Shown: in pieces, positions 8,418-18,189 of the stretch
Layout of the letters: each line of letters starts with the position of its first letter
Numbering within the stretch: position 1 is the stretch's first letter
Made by a program: the position numbers and the translations under genes
Notes under the pieces: model-generated
The model's database searches: none
Told to the model about the DNA's origin: nothing
What the model saw: the letters and a program-made list of their open reading frames with translations, nothing else
Source: Pedobacter sp. PACM 27299
GTDB lineage: Bacteria; Bacteroidota; Bacteroidia; Sphingobacteriales; Sphingobacteriaceae
DNA: 64,000 bases
Direction of reading: 5' to 3'
Assembly (NCBI RefSeq): GCF_001412655.1
Contig: NZ_CP012996.1
Coordinates: 1,736,001-1,800,000, forward strand

Positions 8418-9323
8418 TTAACTCAGGTTTTGTAGTTCTCTAAACAGTTCTTGTTGTTTTTCAGTCAGGTTTTCAGGAAGTTTAACATTATAAGTAATAA
8501 AAAGGTTCCCAAATTCTCCATCTTTTTTGTAAAGCGGGAAGCCTTTATTTTTCAATCTGACTTTAGTGCCATTTTGTGTTCCTGCTGGGATTTTAAGTTT
8601 TACTTTTCCATCCAGGGTTTCCACCATAACTTCGCCACCCAAAACAGCCGTGTATAGATCAATATCCTGTGTCAGGTATAGGTCATTGTGCAGTCTTTTG
8701 AAGATGGGATCTTCTTCCACATTAATGGTCAGGTATAAATCACCTGCCGGGCCACCGTTTACTCCGGGAGCACCCATACCCTTTAATTTAATGACCTGAT
8801 CGTCGGCAATACCTGCAGGAATGGTGATCCTGATTTTTTTATCATTGATGGTCAGTGTTTGTTTATGCGTGGTATAAGCATCTCTAAGAGAAATGCTAAA
8901 GCTTGCATTGTAATCCTGTCCTTTGAATTTGGCGCTGCTTCTTCCGGATGATCTTCCGCCGCCGCCAAACATAGATTCAAAAAAGTCTGAGAAATCGCCG
9001 CCGCCAAAATCGCTAGCACCTTGTCCGCCTCTACCACCACCAAAAGGATTTCCTCCACTATGCCTGGATTGTGATCGGGCCTGCTCAAACTGGTCTGAAT
9101 TTTTCCAGTGTTCTCCGTACTCATCATATTTTTTTCGCTTTTCCGGATCACTCAGTGCCTCATTTGCTTCATTGATTTCCTGGAATCTCTTGTTCGCTTC
9201 TTTATCGTTGGGATTTAAATCCGGATGATATTTCCTCGCCAGTTTCCTGTATGCTTTTTTTATATCCTCCTGTGAAGCTTTTTTGTCAACGCCCAGAATC
9301 TTATAATAGTCGATAAATGCCAT
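8418..9323 (-). CDS. cbpA: CbpA-type J-domain co-chaperone (DnaJ C-terminal domain protein)
   Basis: A cytosolic Hsp40 co-chaperone that stimulates DnaK. The 301 residues give a J domain at about 4-70 with the HPD motif ([13 protein letters not shown]), a Gly/Ser-rich linker (about 90-135), and the two beta-sandwich C-terminal substrate-binding domains (about 140-295, with [17 protein letters not shown] and [17 protein letters not shown]). The zinc-finger cysteines of DnaJ proper are absent, and the protein is far shorter than DnaJ (~380), so CbpA/DjlA-like is the right class. It is first in the cbpA-cbpM pair. Confidence 0.94.
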   Translation of the reverse strand: MAFIDYYKILGVDKKASQEDIKKAYRKLARKYHPDLNPNDKEANKRFQEINEANEALSDPEKRKKYDEYGEHWKNSDQFEQARSQSRHSGGNPFGGGRGGQGASDFGGGDFSDFFESMFGGGGRSSGRSSAKFKGQDYNASFSISLRDAYTTHKQTLTINDKKIRITIPAGIADDQVIKLKGMGAPGVNGGPAGDLYLTINVEEDPIFKRLHNDLYLTQDIDLYTAVLGGEVMVETLDGKVKLKIPAGTQNGTKVRLKNKGFPLYKKDGEFGNLFITYNVKLPENLTEKQQELFRELQNLS

Positions 9324-9603
9324 ATCAATAATTGGTCTATCCTCAAATTTAAGCTATTATTTTTATCATTCCTTAATTTTTAGCCATTAGTATTAAGTAA
9401 GTGTTACAATTACACCGATTTTCTCAATAATAATAATAAATTTGAGAATCAATGGCTTGTGGCTGACCACCTAAGCTATAAACCAAATGTAAACTGTTCC
9501 AGTAGGAGTCCATCTTTCATCAAGATGAGTACCTCCATGTGTCGTTTCGGATCGGTTTATATGACGTTTGATTTTGCTCGAATACATTAATGCACAAACG
9601 AAT

Positions 9604-10875
9604 ATGAAACCAAATCAACCAAACTCAAGAAGAGATTTTATTAAAAAGACAGCGGTAGGTGTTGCTGCTTTCAGCATTGTCCCCAGGTATGTACTTGGCG
9701 GAACCGGATTTATTGCACCCAGTGATCGGCTAACTAAAGCTGTAATCGGAGTTGGCAGTATGGGAAGAGGTCATTTTGGATACGATGGAACACAGGTCGT
9801 AGCCATTTGTGATGTAGATACCAGACATTTGGATCTTGCAAAACCGATGCTCGATAAAGGTGTCAAAACATTTAGTGATTACCGGGAATTGATCAAATTA
9901 CCGGAAGTAGATATTGTGCACATTGCCACACCGCCGCATTGGCATGGGATTATGGCAGTTGATGCCGCAAATGCAGGAAAAGACATTTGGTGTGAGAAGC
10001 CAATGACGCATACCATCGGAGAAGGTAAGCGTGTGATGGAAGCCGTTCAAAAACATGGCAGGATGTTCCGTTTAAATACCTGGTTCCGTTTCAAAGATAA
10101 TTTCTATGGGATGGGTACTACAGTGAAACCAATCAAAAAACTAGTAGACAGCGGCTTATTAGGCTGGCCATTAAAGGTAACGGTGAGTAAACATACTGGT
10201 TTCGACTGGAAGTTTTACTGGGTAGGAAAAGATAATTTACCTGTTGAGCCTGTTCCGAAGGAACTGGACTATGATGCCTGGTTAGGTCCGGCACCATTTA
10301 AACCTTATAGCACGCATCGGGTTCACCAAACTTTCAGAGGATACTGGGATTATGATGGCGGGGGCTTAAGTGATATGGGGCAGCATTATCTGGATCCTAT
10401 TCAATATTTCCTGGGGAAAGATGATACGAGTCCTGTTTCTGTAGAAGTTGATGCTCCACAGCAGCATACTGATGCAGTGGGCATCTGGCGTAGAATTACT
10501 TATACGTATGCGGATGGTTGCCAGATCATTCTGGATGGTGAGGGAAAAGATGAGAAAGCGGCTTATATTGAAGGCCCTAAAGGCAAGCTTTATGCCGGAT
10601 TTAAATCTGATATTCCTGATTTGGAGCGTAAGCTAGCGGCATTCCCCGATCCGGCACCGCAAATGACGGATTTTATCACCTCTGTGAAAACCAGAAGTCA
10701 GTTTGCTTTAAATGAAGAAAATGGACATCGTTCCTGCAATATCATCAACATCGGATTGGCGGCATTACGTTTAGGACGTTCGCTGAAGTTTGATCCGGTA
10801 AAACAGGAGTTTATTGACGATGAAGGTGCAAACAGGCTGATTAACCCGGTAATGCGCGCTCCTTACACCATTTAA
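9604..10875 (+). CDS. Tat-exported Gfo/Idh/MocA oxidoreductase (cluster gene 1)
   Basis: An NAD(P)-dependent sugar or glycoside oxidoreductase, probably periplasmic. The 423-residue product starts with a twin-arginine signal, SRRDFIKKTAVGVAAFSIV, followed by the Rossmann fold (KAVIGVGSMGRGHFG). The family motif CEKPMTHTIGEGKRV supplies the EKP lysine, and HRVHQTFRGYWDYDGGGLSDMGQHYLDP provides the C-terminal substrate-domain His/Asp residues. I chose the ATG at 9604 because it places the twin arginine at residues 9-10; the upstream ATG at 9568 would add 12 unsupported residues. It is followed 37 bp later by the DUF1080 protein. Export of Gfo enzymes with tightly bound cofactor is common in this phylum. 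Its likely job is redox at C3 of a sugar, which is inference from context. Confidence 0.9.
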   Translation: MKPNQPNSRRDFIKKTAVGVAAFSIVPRYVLGGTGFIAPSDRLTKAVIGVGSMGRGHFGYDGTQVVAICDVDTRHLDLAKPMLDKGVKTFSDYRELIKLPEVDIVHIATPPHWHGIMAVDAANAGKDIWCEKPMTHTIGEGKRVMEAVQKHGRMFRLNTWFRFKDNFYGMGTTVKPIKKLVDSGLLGWPLKVTVSKHTGFDWKFYWVGKDNLPVEPVPKELDYDAWLGPAPFKPYSTHRVHQTFRGYWDYDGGGLSDMGQHYLDPIQYFLGKDDTSPVSVEVDAPQQHTDAVGIWRRITYTYADGCQIILDGEGKDEKAAYIEGPKGKLYAGFKSDIPDLERKLAAFPDPAPQMTDFITSVKTRSQFALNEENGHRSCNIINIGLAALRLGRSLKFDPVKQEFIDDEGANRLINPVMRAPYTI

Positions 10876-10912
10876 AATCAATTCATTCGAACCCATTCTC
10901 AAAATATTTATA

Positions 10913-13900
10913 ATGATGAAAAAGATATTCTTTATCCTTTTGGCTACCCTTGCATTCCAGGGGCTGGCTATTGCACAGGATAAAAAAGACCAGCGCACGC
11001 AGACTACGCGTATTGCTGATTTGCTGGCGCAGATGCCGGCAAAAGATGCGGCCCAGGCGGCCATCAATGCAAATGATATTGCCGGACTTGGTGAAGCAGG
11101 TTACCTGGAACTCATCAGGATGCTTGCTCCAGTAGGAAAAGGCAATAATACTTTAATTGAGTATGCAATTGGTGGATTTACCGCAGCTTCCACAAAGACA
11201 GGAAAAGAAAACTGGAGAAAAATGTGTGTGGCAGCTTATAGCAAAGCCTTACAGAAACTAAGCGATCCACAAAATAAAGCCTTCATCATGAGTCAGCTGG
11301 ATGGCGTAGCGCAGGACGATGCCATTCCCGCGCTCCTTCCTTTTTTGAAGGATGCGCAGCTTTCAGACCCTGCAGTAAGGGCATTGGTGAAAATCAATAC
11401 TCCAGCATCGAAAGTAGCTTTGTTGAATGCTTTGGCCTCAACCGATGGAAAGAGCCGTCTATCTGTTATCGAAGGACTAGGTGATAGCCGCGTTAAAACA
11501 GCTGCAGGCCCAATTGCTGCATTTGCAAATGATACTGATCAGAATCTAACAAAAATGAGCCTATATGCTTTAGCAAAAATTGCTGATCCTTCTTCTGAGG
11601 AACTGATGGCTGCTTCGGCAGCAAAAAGTAATTTTAAATATGAAAATACAAATGCTGTAGCCGCTTATCTGGACTATGCAGCGCGCCTTTTAGCAGATGG
11701 TAATGCTGTTTTAGCACATAAAATTGCACTTCAGCTATTGGACAAAGCAGCTGCTCCGGATTTGGTATCCGTTCGTACCGGCGCTTTAAAAATCCTTTCT
11801 GATGAAACTAAAGGTCAGGATATCTCTGTGCTGTTAGCGGCAGTAAAAGATCCTGCTATTGCTTATAGAGCAGCAGCTTTGAAATTTGCTTTGCCTTATT
11901 TAAATCCAGCAACCACAGCTTTATGGATTAAGGAATTAAACAAAGTAAAGCCTGAGGTACAGGCTGAAATGGTCACTATGCTTGGCGATGGACAGGCGTC
12001 GACTGCGCTTCCGGCAGTATTGAAATTGATCAATCATAAAAATCAGGATTTGAAGTTTGCCGCAATTGAGGCAGCAGCAAAAATTGGCGGGATAGAGGCA
12101 TTTCATGACTTGCTGAAAACCATGGACAAAGGTGATGACGCGACCGTGCAAAAGGTGGCAGATGTGATGTTGAGGATGAAAGGTCCTGGTTTGACAGAAA
12201 ATATCGCAAAGACATTGCCTGTGATGAAACCGAATGTACAGGTGGCTTTAATTCAAGTGCTTGCAGCGCGTTCCGCTCATGAGCAGATCAATAGTGTATA
12301 TGTTTTGCAGAAGAGTAAAAATCCAGCGGTAAGAAAAGCGGCATTTGCAGCTTTAGCAAATTTAGTGACTAAGGCCGATCTTCCAGAGCTATTTGCATTA
12401 TTGAATCAAAAAGAGACAACTGAGGAGGAATCTTTGATGGTACAATCTGCACTGATATCGGCATTAAAAGTGGGAGCAACACCGAGCTATACTGAAATTG
12501 TTTTGCAGCAAATGGCTGATGCCCATCCTGATAAGAAAAAGTTCTTTTACAAGGTGCTGGCTAGTCTTGGCGATGATAAAGCCTTAACAGCAGTAAATAA
12601 TGCCTTTAAAACCGGGGATGAGCAAACACAAAAACTAGCATTGGAAGCCCTTTCTTCCTGGGCAAATCCGAGTTCGATGGAGAGTTTACTGAACATAGCA
12701 AGGACGGCCAGTAATTCAACCTTCCAGGAGCAGGCATTGCAAGGATATTTGCGATTGGTTCGTTTATCGACAGCTCCCGCTCCACAAAAGTTACTGATGC
12801 TGCGTGAAGCAATGAATGTAGCTAAAACGACTGGGCAAAAGCAACAGATTTTAACAGACCTGGAGCAGGCTAAAACTTTTAATGCAGTGGTGTTTGCCGG
12901 GAAGTATATAGATGATCCTGCTTTGCAGCAAGCTGCAGCAAGAGCAGTGATGACCATTGTGCTTTCCGATAAATCTTATGAAGGTGCAGCGGTCAAAAGC
13001 CTGTTAAATAAAACCATTCAAGTGCTCAGCGGAGGTGATAGTGAATATGAGAAACAGGCCATTCGGAAATACCTGGCGGAAATGACCGGTGGTCCCGGCT
13101 TCATTCCAATGTTCAATGGCAAAGACCTGACAGGTTGGAAAGGCCTGGTTGCTGATCCGCTGAAAAGAGCGAAGATGGACGAGAAAACTTTAGCCGCTGC
13201 ACAGGAAAAAGCAAATGCGGAAGCTTTAAAAAGCTGGGTAATAGAGAACGGTGATTTATTGTTTACCGGAAAAGGAGATAACCTGGCTTCTTTAAAAAAA
13301 TACGGGGATTTTGAAATGCTGGTAGATTGGAAAATCTATGATGATGGCAATAAAAAAGGCGATGCAGGTATTTATTTACGTGGCAGTCCACAGGTGCAGA
13401 TCTGGGATACTTCCAGAGTAGATGATGGTGCTCAGGTGGGTTCTGGTGGTTTGTATAACAATCAGGTAAATGAAAACAAGCCTTTAAAAGTGGCGGATAA
13501 TAAATTGGGAGAATGGAATAATTTCCACATCATCATGAAGGGGGATCGCGTCACCGTGTACCTGAATGGTGTGTTGGTTACTGAAGATGTGATCCTTGAA
13601 AATTATTGGGACCGTAAGCTTCCGATTTTTGCAGAAGAGCAGATTGAACTACAAGCGCATGGATCCAGAGTTGCTTATCGGGATATTTATGTGAAAGAAC
13701 TGGAGCGTCCGGTTCCTTTTGAGCTGAGTGCTGCAGAGAAAAAAGAAGGCTATAAAGTACTGTTTGATGGTACAAATATGCACGAGTGGACAGGAAATAC
13801 CAGCGCGTATACTATTGCAAATGGAAATATGGAAATCAATCCAAAACCAGGAAAAGGTTCCGGTGGAAATTTGTTCAGTAAAGATGATTACAGTGATTTT

Positions 13901-14338
13901 GTGTTTCGTTTTGAATTTCAGCTGACTCCAGGCGCAAATAATGGCTTGGGAATTCGTGCTCCTTTAACTGGTGATGCCGCTTATGAAGGAATGGAATTGC
14001 AAATCCTGGACAATGATGCCGACATTTATAAAGACCTGCATGTGTATCAATACCATGGTTCTATTTATGGTGTTCAGGCAGCGAAAAGAGGTTTTTTAAA
14101 GCCACTCGGAGAATGGAATTACCAGGAAGTTACGGTAAAAGGTCCTAAGATTAAAGTGGTGTTAAATGGAAATGTGATTCTGGATGGTGATATCACAGAA
14201 GCCCGTAAGAAGGGAACAGTTGATGGTCAAAGCCATCCAGGTTTACAGCGCGATAAAGGTCGTGTTGGTTTCCTTGGTCACGGATCGGTAGTTCGTTTTA
14301 AAAATATCAGAATTAAAGACCTAAGCGTCTCAAAATAG
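10913..14338 (+). CDS. Secreted HEAT-repeat protein with two 3-keto-disaccharide hydrolase (DUF1080) domains
   Basis: An 1141-residue exported protein. Residues 1-21 form a Sec signal (MMKKIFFILLATLAFQGLAIAQ). Residues about 60-700 are alpha-helical HEAT-like repeats with recurring short helix pairs (for example DPAVRALVKINTPASKVALL and NPAVRKAAFAALANLV). The first DUF1080 domain begins near residue 725 (PGFIPMFNGKDLTGWKGL), with the typical GDAGIYLRGSPQVQIWD. The second begins near residue 946 (YKVLFDGTNMHEWTGN) and contains LGIRAPLTGDAAYEGMELQILD. DUF1080 proteins are concanavalin-like lyases/hydrolases, some known to act on 3-keto-disaccharides. Sitting between Tat-exported oxidoreductases, it likely cleaves the 3-keto product. 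HEAT arrays may be a binding scaffold. The tandem catalytic domains are unusual. Confidence 0.9.
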   Translation: MMKKIFFILLATLAFQGLAIAQDKKDQRTQTTRIADLLAQMPAKDAAQAAINANDIAGLGEAGYLELIRMLAPVGKGNNTLIEYAIGGFTAASTKTGKENWRKMCVAAYSKALQKLSDPQNKAFIMSQLDGVAQDDAIPALLPFLKDAQLSDPAVRALVKINTPASKVALLNALASTDGKSRLSVIEGLGDSRVKTAAGPIAAFANDTDQNLTKMSLYALAKIADPSSEELMAASAAKSNFKYENTNAVAAYLDYAARLLADGNAVLAHKIALQLLDKAAAPDLVSVRTGALKILSDETKGQDISVLLAAVKDPAIAYRAAALKFALPYLNPATTALWIKELNKVKPEVQAEMVTMLGDGQASTALPAVLKLINHKNQDLKFAAIEAAAKIGGIEAFHDLLKTMDKGDDATVQKVADVMLRMKGPGLTENIAKTLPVMKPNVQVALIQVLAARSAHEQINSVYVLQKSKNPAVRKAAFAALANLVTKADLPELFALLNQKETTEEESLMVQSALISALKVGATPSYTEIVLQQMADAHPDKKKFFYKVLASLGDDKALTAVNNAFKTGDEQTQKLALEALSSWANPSSMESLLNIARTASNSTFQEQALQGYLRLVRLSTAPAPQKLLMLREAMNVAKTTGQKQQILTDLEQAKTFNAVVFAGKYIDDPALQQAAARAVMTIVLSDKSYEGAAVKSLLNKTIQVLSGGDSEYEKQAIRKYLAEMTGGPGFIPMFNGKDLTGWKGLVADPLKRAKMDEKTLAAAQEKANAEALKSWVIENGDLLFTGKGDNLASLKKYGDFEMLVDWKIYDDGNKKGDAGIYLRGSPQVQIWDTSRVDDGAQVGSGGLYNNQVNENKPLKVADNKLGEWNNFHIIMKGDRVTVYLNGVLVTEDVILENYWDRKLPIFAEEQIELQAHGSRVAYRDIYVKELERPVPFELSAAEKKEGYKVLFDGTNMHEWTGNTSAYTIANGNMEINPKPGKGSGGNLFSKDDYSDFVFRFEFQLTPGANNGLGIRAPLTGDAAYEGMELQILDNDADIYKDLHVYQYHGSIYGVQAAKRGFLKPLGEWNYQEVTVKGPKIKVVLNGNVILDGDITEARKKGTVDGQSHPGLQRDKGRVGFLGHGSVVRFKNIRIKDLSVSK

Positions 14339-14375
14339 AATGGGTTAGGTAGTATTGAATTAAATAGAATAAAAT

Positions 14376-15833
14376 ATGACTGAAGATAATAAGCATTCAG
14401 CAGGAGATAGTTCAAGAAGAAGTTTTCTGAAGACGACAGCGCTTGCTGCTGCAGGATTTATGATTGTGCCCAGACATGTATTGGGTGGTAAAGGATTTTT
14501 AGCACCCAGCGACCGTTTGATCGTTGCCGGTGTGGGGGTAGGCGGAAAAGGCCAGAGTAATTTAAGTAACATCTATAAAGGAGGAAAAGCAGATATTGCT
14601 TTCCTATGTGACGTGGACGACCGTAGGGCCGCCAATTCTGTAAAAAACTTCCCATCTGCCAAATACTATAAGGACTACAGGGAGATGCTGGATAAAGAAG
14701 GGAAGCATATCGATGGTGTGGTCGTTTCTACACCAGATCATAACCATGCCATGATCGCCATGGCTGCGATGCAGCTCGGCAAACATGTTTACGTGGAGAA
14801 ACCCCTTTCCCATGATATTTTTGAAGCCAGAAAATTGACTGAAGCTGCCAACAAATATCAGGTAGTTACCCAAATGGGGAACCAGGGGTCATCAGGAGAT
14901 GGTGTAAGGCAGCTGCAGGATTGGGTAGATGCCGGTGTGATTGGAAAAGTAGAACGGGTATATTGCTGGACAGACAGGCCTTCCTGGCCACAGGGGATTA
15001 CCTGGCCAGCTGTAAACGGCTCAATTCCTAAAGAGCTCGATTGGGATCTTTGGTTAGGTAGCGCGCCTTATAAACCTTTTGTCGATAAATTAGTTCCCTT
15101 TAACTGGCGTGGTTGGTGGGATTATGGAACCGGTGCAATAGGGGATATGGGCTGCCATCTGGTAGAACCACCTTTCCGGATTCTTGGTTTGGATACGCCG
15201 ATAGATGTGCAGTGCAGTGTGGGCAGTATTTATGTGGATGAATTTAAACGGGGATATTTCCCGGATAGCTGTCCACCTTCAAGCCATGTCATTATGACCT
15301 TTAAGAAGACTAAAAAGACAAAAGATGACCTTCAGATCCATTGGATGGATGGTGGGATTAAACCCGGCAGGCCGATAGAACTAGGTGCGAATGAGCCTTT
15401 CGGTGCGAATGGCGTTTTGTTTGAAGGCACCAAAGGAAAGATGATGTGTGATGTTTATGGTGCGAATCCGAGGTTATTGCCTTTGTCGCGCAATCAGGAA
15501 GTGCATGTGAAACCAGGTGTGGAACGCGTGATTGGTGGAGTGGATGGACATTACTGGGATTGGGCGGAAGCTTGTATCGCCGGTTACGGAAAGAAAAAAC
15601 TGAGTTCTCCGTTTGAAATTGCCGGTCCGCTGACAGAGACTTTGCTCATTGCAAATCTGGCCATCAGAGGTACAGATATCCAAAAGCCGAGACAAAATGG
15701 CAACGGATTTGACTACCCAGGCCGCGATATCAAGCTGATTTGGGATAAGGAAAACCTTAGGGTGACTAACTTTGATGAGGTGAATCAGTTTGTGCGTAGA
15801 GAATACCGTCAGGGCTGGAGTTTAGGAGGATAA
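14376..15833 (+). CDS. Tat-exported Gfo/Idh/MocA oxidoreductase (cluster gene 3)
   Basis: A 485-residue periplasmic dehydrogenase candidate. Its twin-arginine signal SRRSFLKTTALAAAGFMIV (residues 13-31) and the following PRHVLGGKGFLAPSDRL closely mirror those of the first cluster gene, which suggests duplication of the export module. The Rossmann motif VAGVGVGGKGQSN, the HVYVEKPLSHDIFEA signature with the EKP lysine, and NWRGWWDYGTGAIGDMGCHLVEPP mark the Gfo/Idh/MocA fold. This longer subfamily (about 440-490 residues) is widespread in Bacteroidota and Planctomycetes. It begins 37 bp after the DUF1080 gene stop and ends 13 bp before the next oxidoreductase ATG, so one operon is likely. The substrate is unknown. 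Confidence 0.91.
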   Translation: MTEDNKHSAGDSSRRSFLKTTALAAAGFMIVPRHVLGGKGFLAPSDRLIVAGVGVGGKGQSNLSNIYKGGKADIAFLCDVDDRRAANSVKNFPSAKYYKDYREMLDKEGKHIDGVVVSTPDHNHAMIAMAAMQLGKHVYVEKPLSHDIFEARKLTEAANKYQVVTQMGNQGSSGDGVRQLQDWVDAGVIGKVERVYCWTDRPSWPQGITWPAVNGSIPKELDWDLWLGSAPYKPFVDKLVPFNWRGWWDYGTGAIGDMGCHLVEPPFRILGLDTPIDVQCSVGSIYVDEFKRGYFPDSCPPSSHVIMTFKKTKKTKDDLQIHWMDGGIKPGRPIELGANEPFGANGVLFEGTKGKMMCDVYGANPRLLPLSRNQEVHVKPGVERVIGGVDGHYWDWAEACIAGYGKKKLSSPFEIAGPLTETLLIANLAIRGTDIQKPRQNGNGFDYPGRDIKLIWDKENLRVTNFDEVNQFVRREYRQGWSLGG

Positions 15834-15846
15834 TTTTTTGATAAGA

Positions 15847-16932
15847 ATGAGTTTAGAAACGAATAATATTAGAGTTTTAGTAGTAGGCTGTGGTAATATG
15901 GGAACTTCCCATGCCATGGCCTATCATCAGTTAACAGGTTTTAAAATCTGTGGAATTGTATCCAGAGGAGATAGTAAGGTGATTTTGAATGAAAAATTAG
16001 GTGGTGGTTATCCTTTATTCCATGATTTTGAAACTGCCTTGAGCGAGACTAGGCCTGATGCAGTTTGTATTTCAACCTATCCCGATACCCATGAATCTTT
16101 TGCGGTAAAGGCGATGGAGCAGGGTTGTCATGTGTTTATAGAAAAGCCTTTGGCAGATTCTTTGGAAGCGGCACAGCGCGTGGCAGATGCGGCGAAAAGG
16201 TATGGAAAGAAGCTGTTGGTCGGTTATATTCTAAGGTATCATCCATCCTGGACACGTTTTATCGAACTGTCTCAGGAAATGGGTAAACCACTGGTGATGC
16301 GCATGAACCTCAATCAGCAAAGTCAGGGGGCAAAATGGAATGTTCATCAGAATTTAATGAAAAGCCTGAGTCCGATTGTGGATTGTGGCGTGCATTATAT
16401 TGATGTGATGTGTCAGATGACACGCTCCAGACCTGTTCAGGTCAGCGCAATTGGTGCAAGGCTGACCAATGATATTCCAGAAGACAATTATAATTACGGG
16501 CAGTTACAGATCCGTTTTGAGGATGGATCTGTGGGCTGGTATGAGTCGGGATGGGGCCCAATGATGAGTGAGACCGCATTTTTTATAAAGGATGTAGTTG
16601 GACCAAAAGGGGCAGTGTCTATTCTGGCAAAGGAAGCTTCGGCTGCGGGTAAATCCGATGTGATTGATGCGCATACGAAGACGGAATCTATTAAAGTGCA
16701 TTATGCCGATCTGGATCAGGATGGAAAATTTTCCCGGTCGGATGAATGGATTGACCTGCATGATGAACCAGATCATTTAGAGTTGTGTAAAAGAGAACAG
16801 CGACATTTTCTTAGGGCAATTCTGGAAGATTTGGACCTTACAGCGCCTACTCAGGATGCATTAAATAGTTTAAAAGTAGCATTTGCTAGTGATGAATCGG
16901 TTCGGACAGGGAACGTCGTTAAATTGATCTAA
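15847..16932 (+). CDS. Cytoplasmic Gfo/Idh/MocA oxidoreductase (cluster gene 4)
   Basis: An NAD(P)-dependent oxidoreductase of 361 residues without a signal peptide, so it should act in the cytosol on an imported product. The Rossmann motif VLVVGCGNMGTSHAMAY lies at residues 10-26. CHVFIEKPLADSLEAAQ contains the EKP lysine, and PIVDCGVHYIDVMCQM holds the family Asp/His pair. I take ATG at 15847 rather than the TTG at 15838. It sits 13 bp after the preceding gene and is the last cluster member, followed by a hairpin terminator. A reasonable role is reducing the 3-keto sugar released in the periplasm back to a usable sugar, which is inference only. Confidence 0.9.
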   Translation: MSLETNNIRVLVVGCGNMGTSHAMAYHQLTGFKICGIVSRGDSKVILNEKLGGGYPLFHDFETALSETRPDAVCISTYPDTHESFAVKAMEQGCHVFIEKPLADSLEAAQRVADAAKRYGKKLLVGYILRYHPSWTRFIELSQEMGKPLVMRMNLNQQSQGAKWNVHQNLMKSLSPIVDCGVHYIDVMCQMTRSRPVQVSAIGARLTNDIPEDNYNYGQLQIRFEDGSVGWYESGWGPMMSETAFFIKDVVGPKGAVSILAKEASAAGKSDVIDAHTKTESIKVHYADLDQDGKFSRSDEWIDLHDEPDHLELCKREQRHFLRAILEDLDLTAPTQDALNSLKVAFASDESVRTGNVVKLI

Positions 16933-16956
16933 TAATTTTATAAAAATGAATTTTTA

Positions 16957-16985
16957 AGGGTCTGCTATCAGCAGGCCTTTTTTGT
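16957..16985 (+). terminator. Rho-independent terminator of the oxidoreductase/DUF1080 cluster
   Basis: GGTCTGCT and AGCAGGCC pair around a three-base loop with one G-U pair, followed by TTTTTTG. It lies about 25 bp after the stop of the last cluster gene. Confidence 0.75.
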
Positions 16986-17325
16986 TTTACAAATAATTTT
17001 AAGTTTTATCATTGTTTTTACTTAGTGTATTATTATTTGTGTAAATACAAATCTTAATTGGTGTTAAATATTTGTTTTTTCGGCTTTTATCGGCAAAAAA
17101 TATTTTTATATTTTACACTTAGTGTATATTATTTTGATATTTTTGTTGCGGGAGTTTAGTTGTTGTCGCAGTAAGGCAATGCTCCTGAACTTTATTTACG
17201 GGGTTAATTTAAGATGGATTACGCGCTTAAAATGTAAGCTGTCTAATTGATTGGTGAAGCGGGATTTTTCAGTTTGAATCGCAGGTCAGTTTAAATCTAT
17301 TATCAGTTCAAATTTGTCCATTTTT
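16986..17325 (+). promoter_or_regulatory. AT-rich leader of the sigma factor gene with palindrome and -7 box candidate
   Basis: This 340-bp gene-free stretch is very AT-rich. The palindrome ACACTTAGTGT is at 17115-17125, and a related half, ACTTAGTGTATTATT, occurs at about 17020-17034. TATTTTTG at 17138-17145 fits the Bacteroidota -7 consensus TAnnTTTG, so the palindrome would lie between the -33 and -7 elements, as an operator might. No convincing -33 TTTG is visible. If used, the transcript would carry a leader of about 170 nt. No small gene is seen. Confidence 0.4.
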
Positions 17326-18189
17326 ATGAGAGCTTTAAAGATATCACAGAGTATTACCAATAGAAAGAGCGATTCCCTTGAGAAGTATTTGAATGAACTT
17401 GGGAAATATGAATTACTAAAAATAGAAGATGAGATCCAGTTGGCCATGCGCATTGCAGAAGGAGATGAGGTGGCATTGGAGAAATTAGTGAATGCAAACC
17501 TTCGATTTGTGATTTCTGTTTCCAAGAAATACCAGGACAAAGGGGTTCGGCTTTCTGATTTGATTAGTGAGGGGAATATTGGCTTGATTAAAGCGGCCAA
17601 GAGGTATGACCATACTAAGGGCTTTAAATTTATATCTTTCGCGGTGTGGTGGATTCGTCAGGCAATTTTAACGGCCATTTCTGATCAGCAAAGGATTGTC
17701 CGCCTGCCGGGAAATCAGGTAGTGGGAAATAGCATGATTAATAAAGCCACTTTAAAACTGGAGCAGCAACTAGAGCGTCGCCCTACTGCTGATGAAATTG
17801 CGGAAGAAATAGGTTTCAAAGTAGATAAGGTGATAGACCATCAGCTCAGTTCTGCGATTTCTATTTCGCTGGATACCCCAGTGAATGTAGAGAACGATTT
17901 TTGTTTAATGGATATGATCCCTTCCAAAAGTGTGGAGCCTGTAGATGACCTGCTCATGAGACAATCCTTGACTGAGGACTTGAAAAGATGTCTGGTAATA
18001 TTACCTGAGCGGGAGCAAAGGATTTTAATACTTTATTATGGTTTGTATGGTTATGAAGAGACGACACTGGACGACATGGTTTATATTTTTGGCCTGAGTA
18101 AGGAACGGATCCGGCAGCTAAAGGATAAGGCTTTGAAAACTTTGCGCAATAGCCCAAAATCACAATTGATCAAGGAATACCTCGATTAA
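17326..18189 (+). CDS. RpoD/SigA-family sigma factor, divergent paralogue
   Basis: A 287-residue sigma-70 protein of the short type that lacks region 1.1, the normal length for Bacteroidota primary sigma factors. Region 1.2 (SDSLEKYLNELGKYELL), region 2 (NLRFVISVSKKYQDKG, then GFKFISFAVWWIRQAIL), region 3 (RPTADEIAEEIGF) and region 4 (LPEREQRILILYYGL, then FGLSKERIRQLKDKAL) are in order. Region 4.2 reads TLDDMVYIFGLSKERIRQL, where the housekeeping protein usually reads TLEEIGxxFxLTRERVRQI. The region 3 to 4 linker also differs. This suggests a second, specialised group-2 factor and not the essential one, though the family match itself is certain. ATG at 17326 matches the conserved MRxLKIxxSITNR start. 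Confidence 0.88.
   Translation: MRALKISQSITNRKSDSLEKYLNELGKYELLKIEDEIQLAMRIAEGDEVALEKLVNANLRFVISVSKKYQDKGVRLSDLISEGNIGLIKAAKRYDHTKGFKFISFAVWWIRQAILTAISDQQRIVRLPGNQVVGNSMINKATLKLEQQLERRPTADEIAEEIGFKVDKVIDHQLSSAISISLDTPVNVENDFCLMDMIPSKSVEPVDDLLMRQSLTEDLKRCLVILPEREQRILILYYGLYGYEETTLDDMVYIFGLSKERIRQLKDKALKTLRNSPKSQLIKEYLD

Noticed and set aside
12547..12957. 136-codon minus-strand frame
   Set aside because: Antisense to the HEAT-repeat region of the DUF1080 protein. A shadow of a repetitive, Ala-rich coding sequence.
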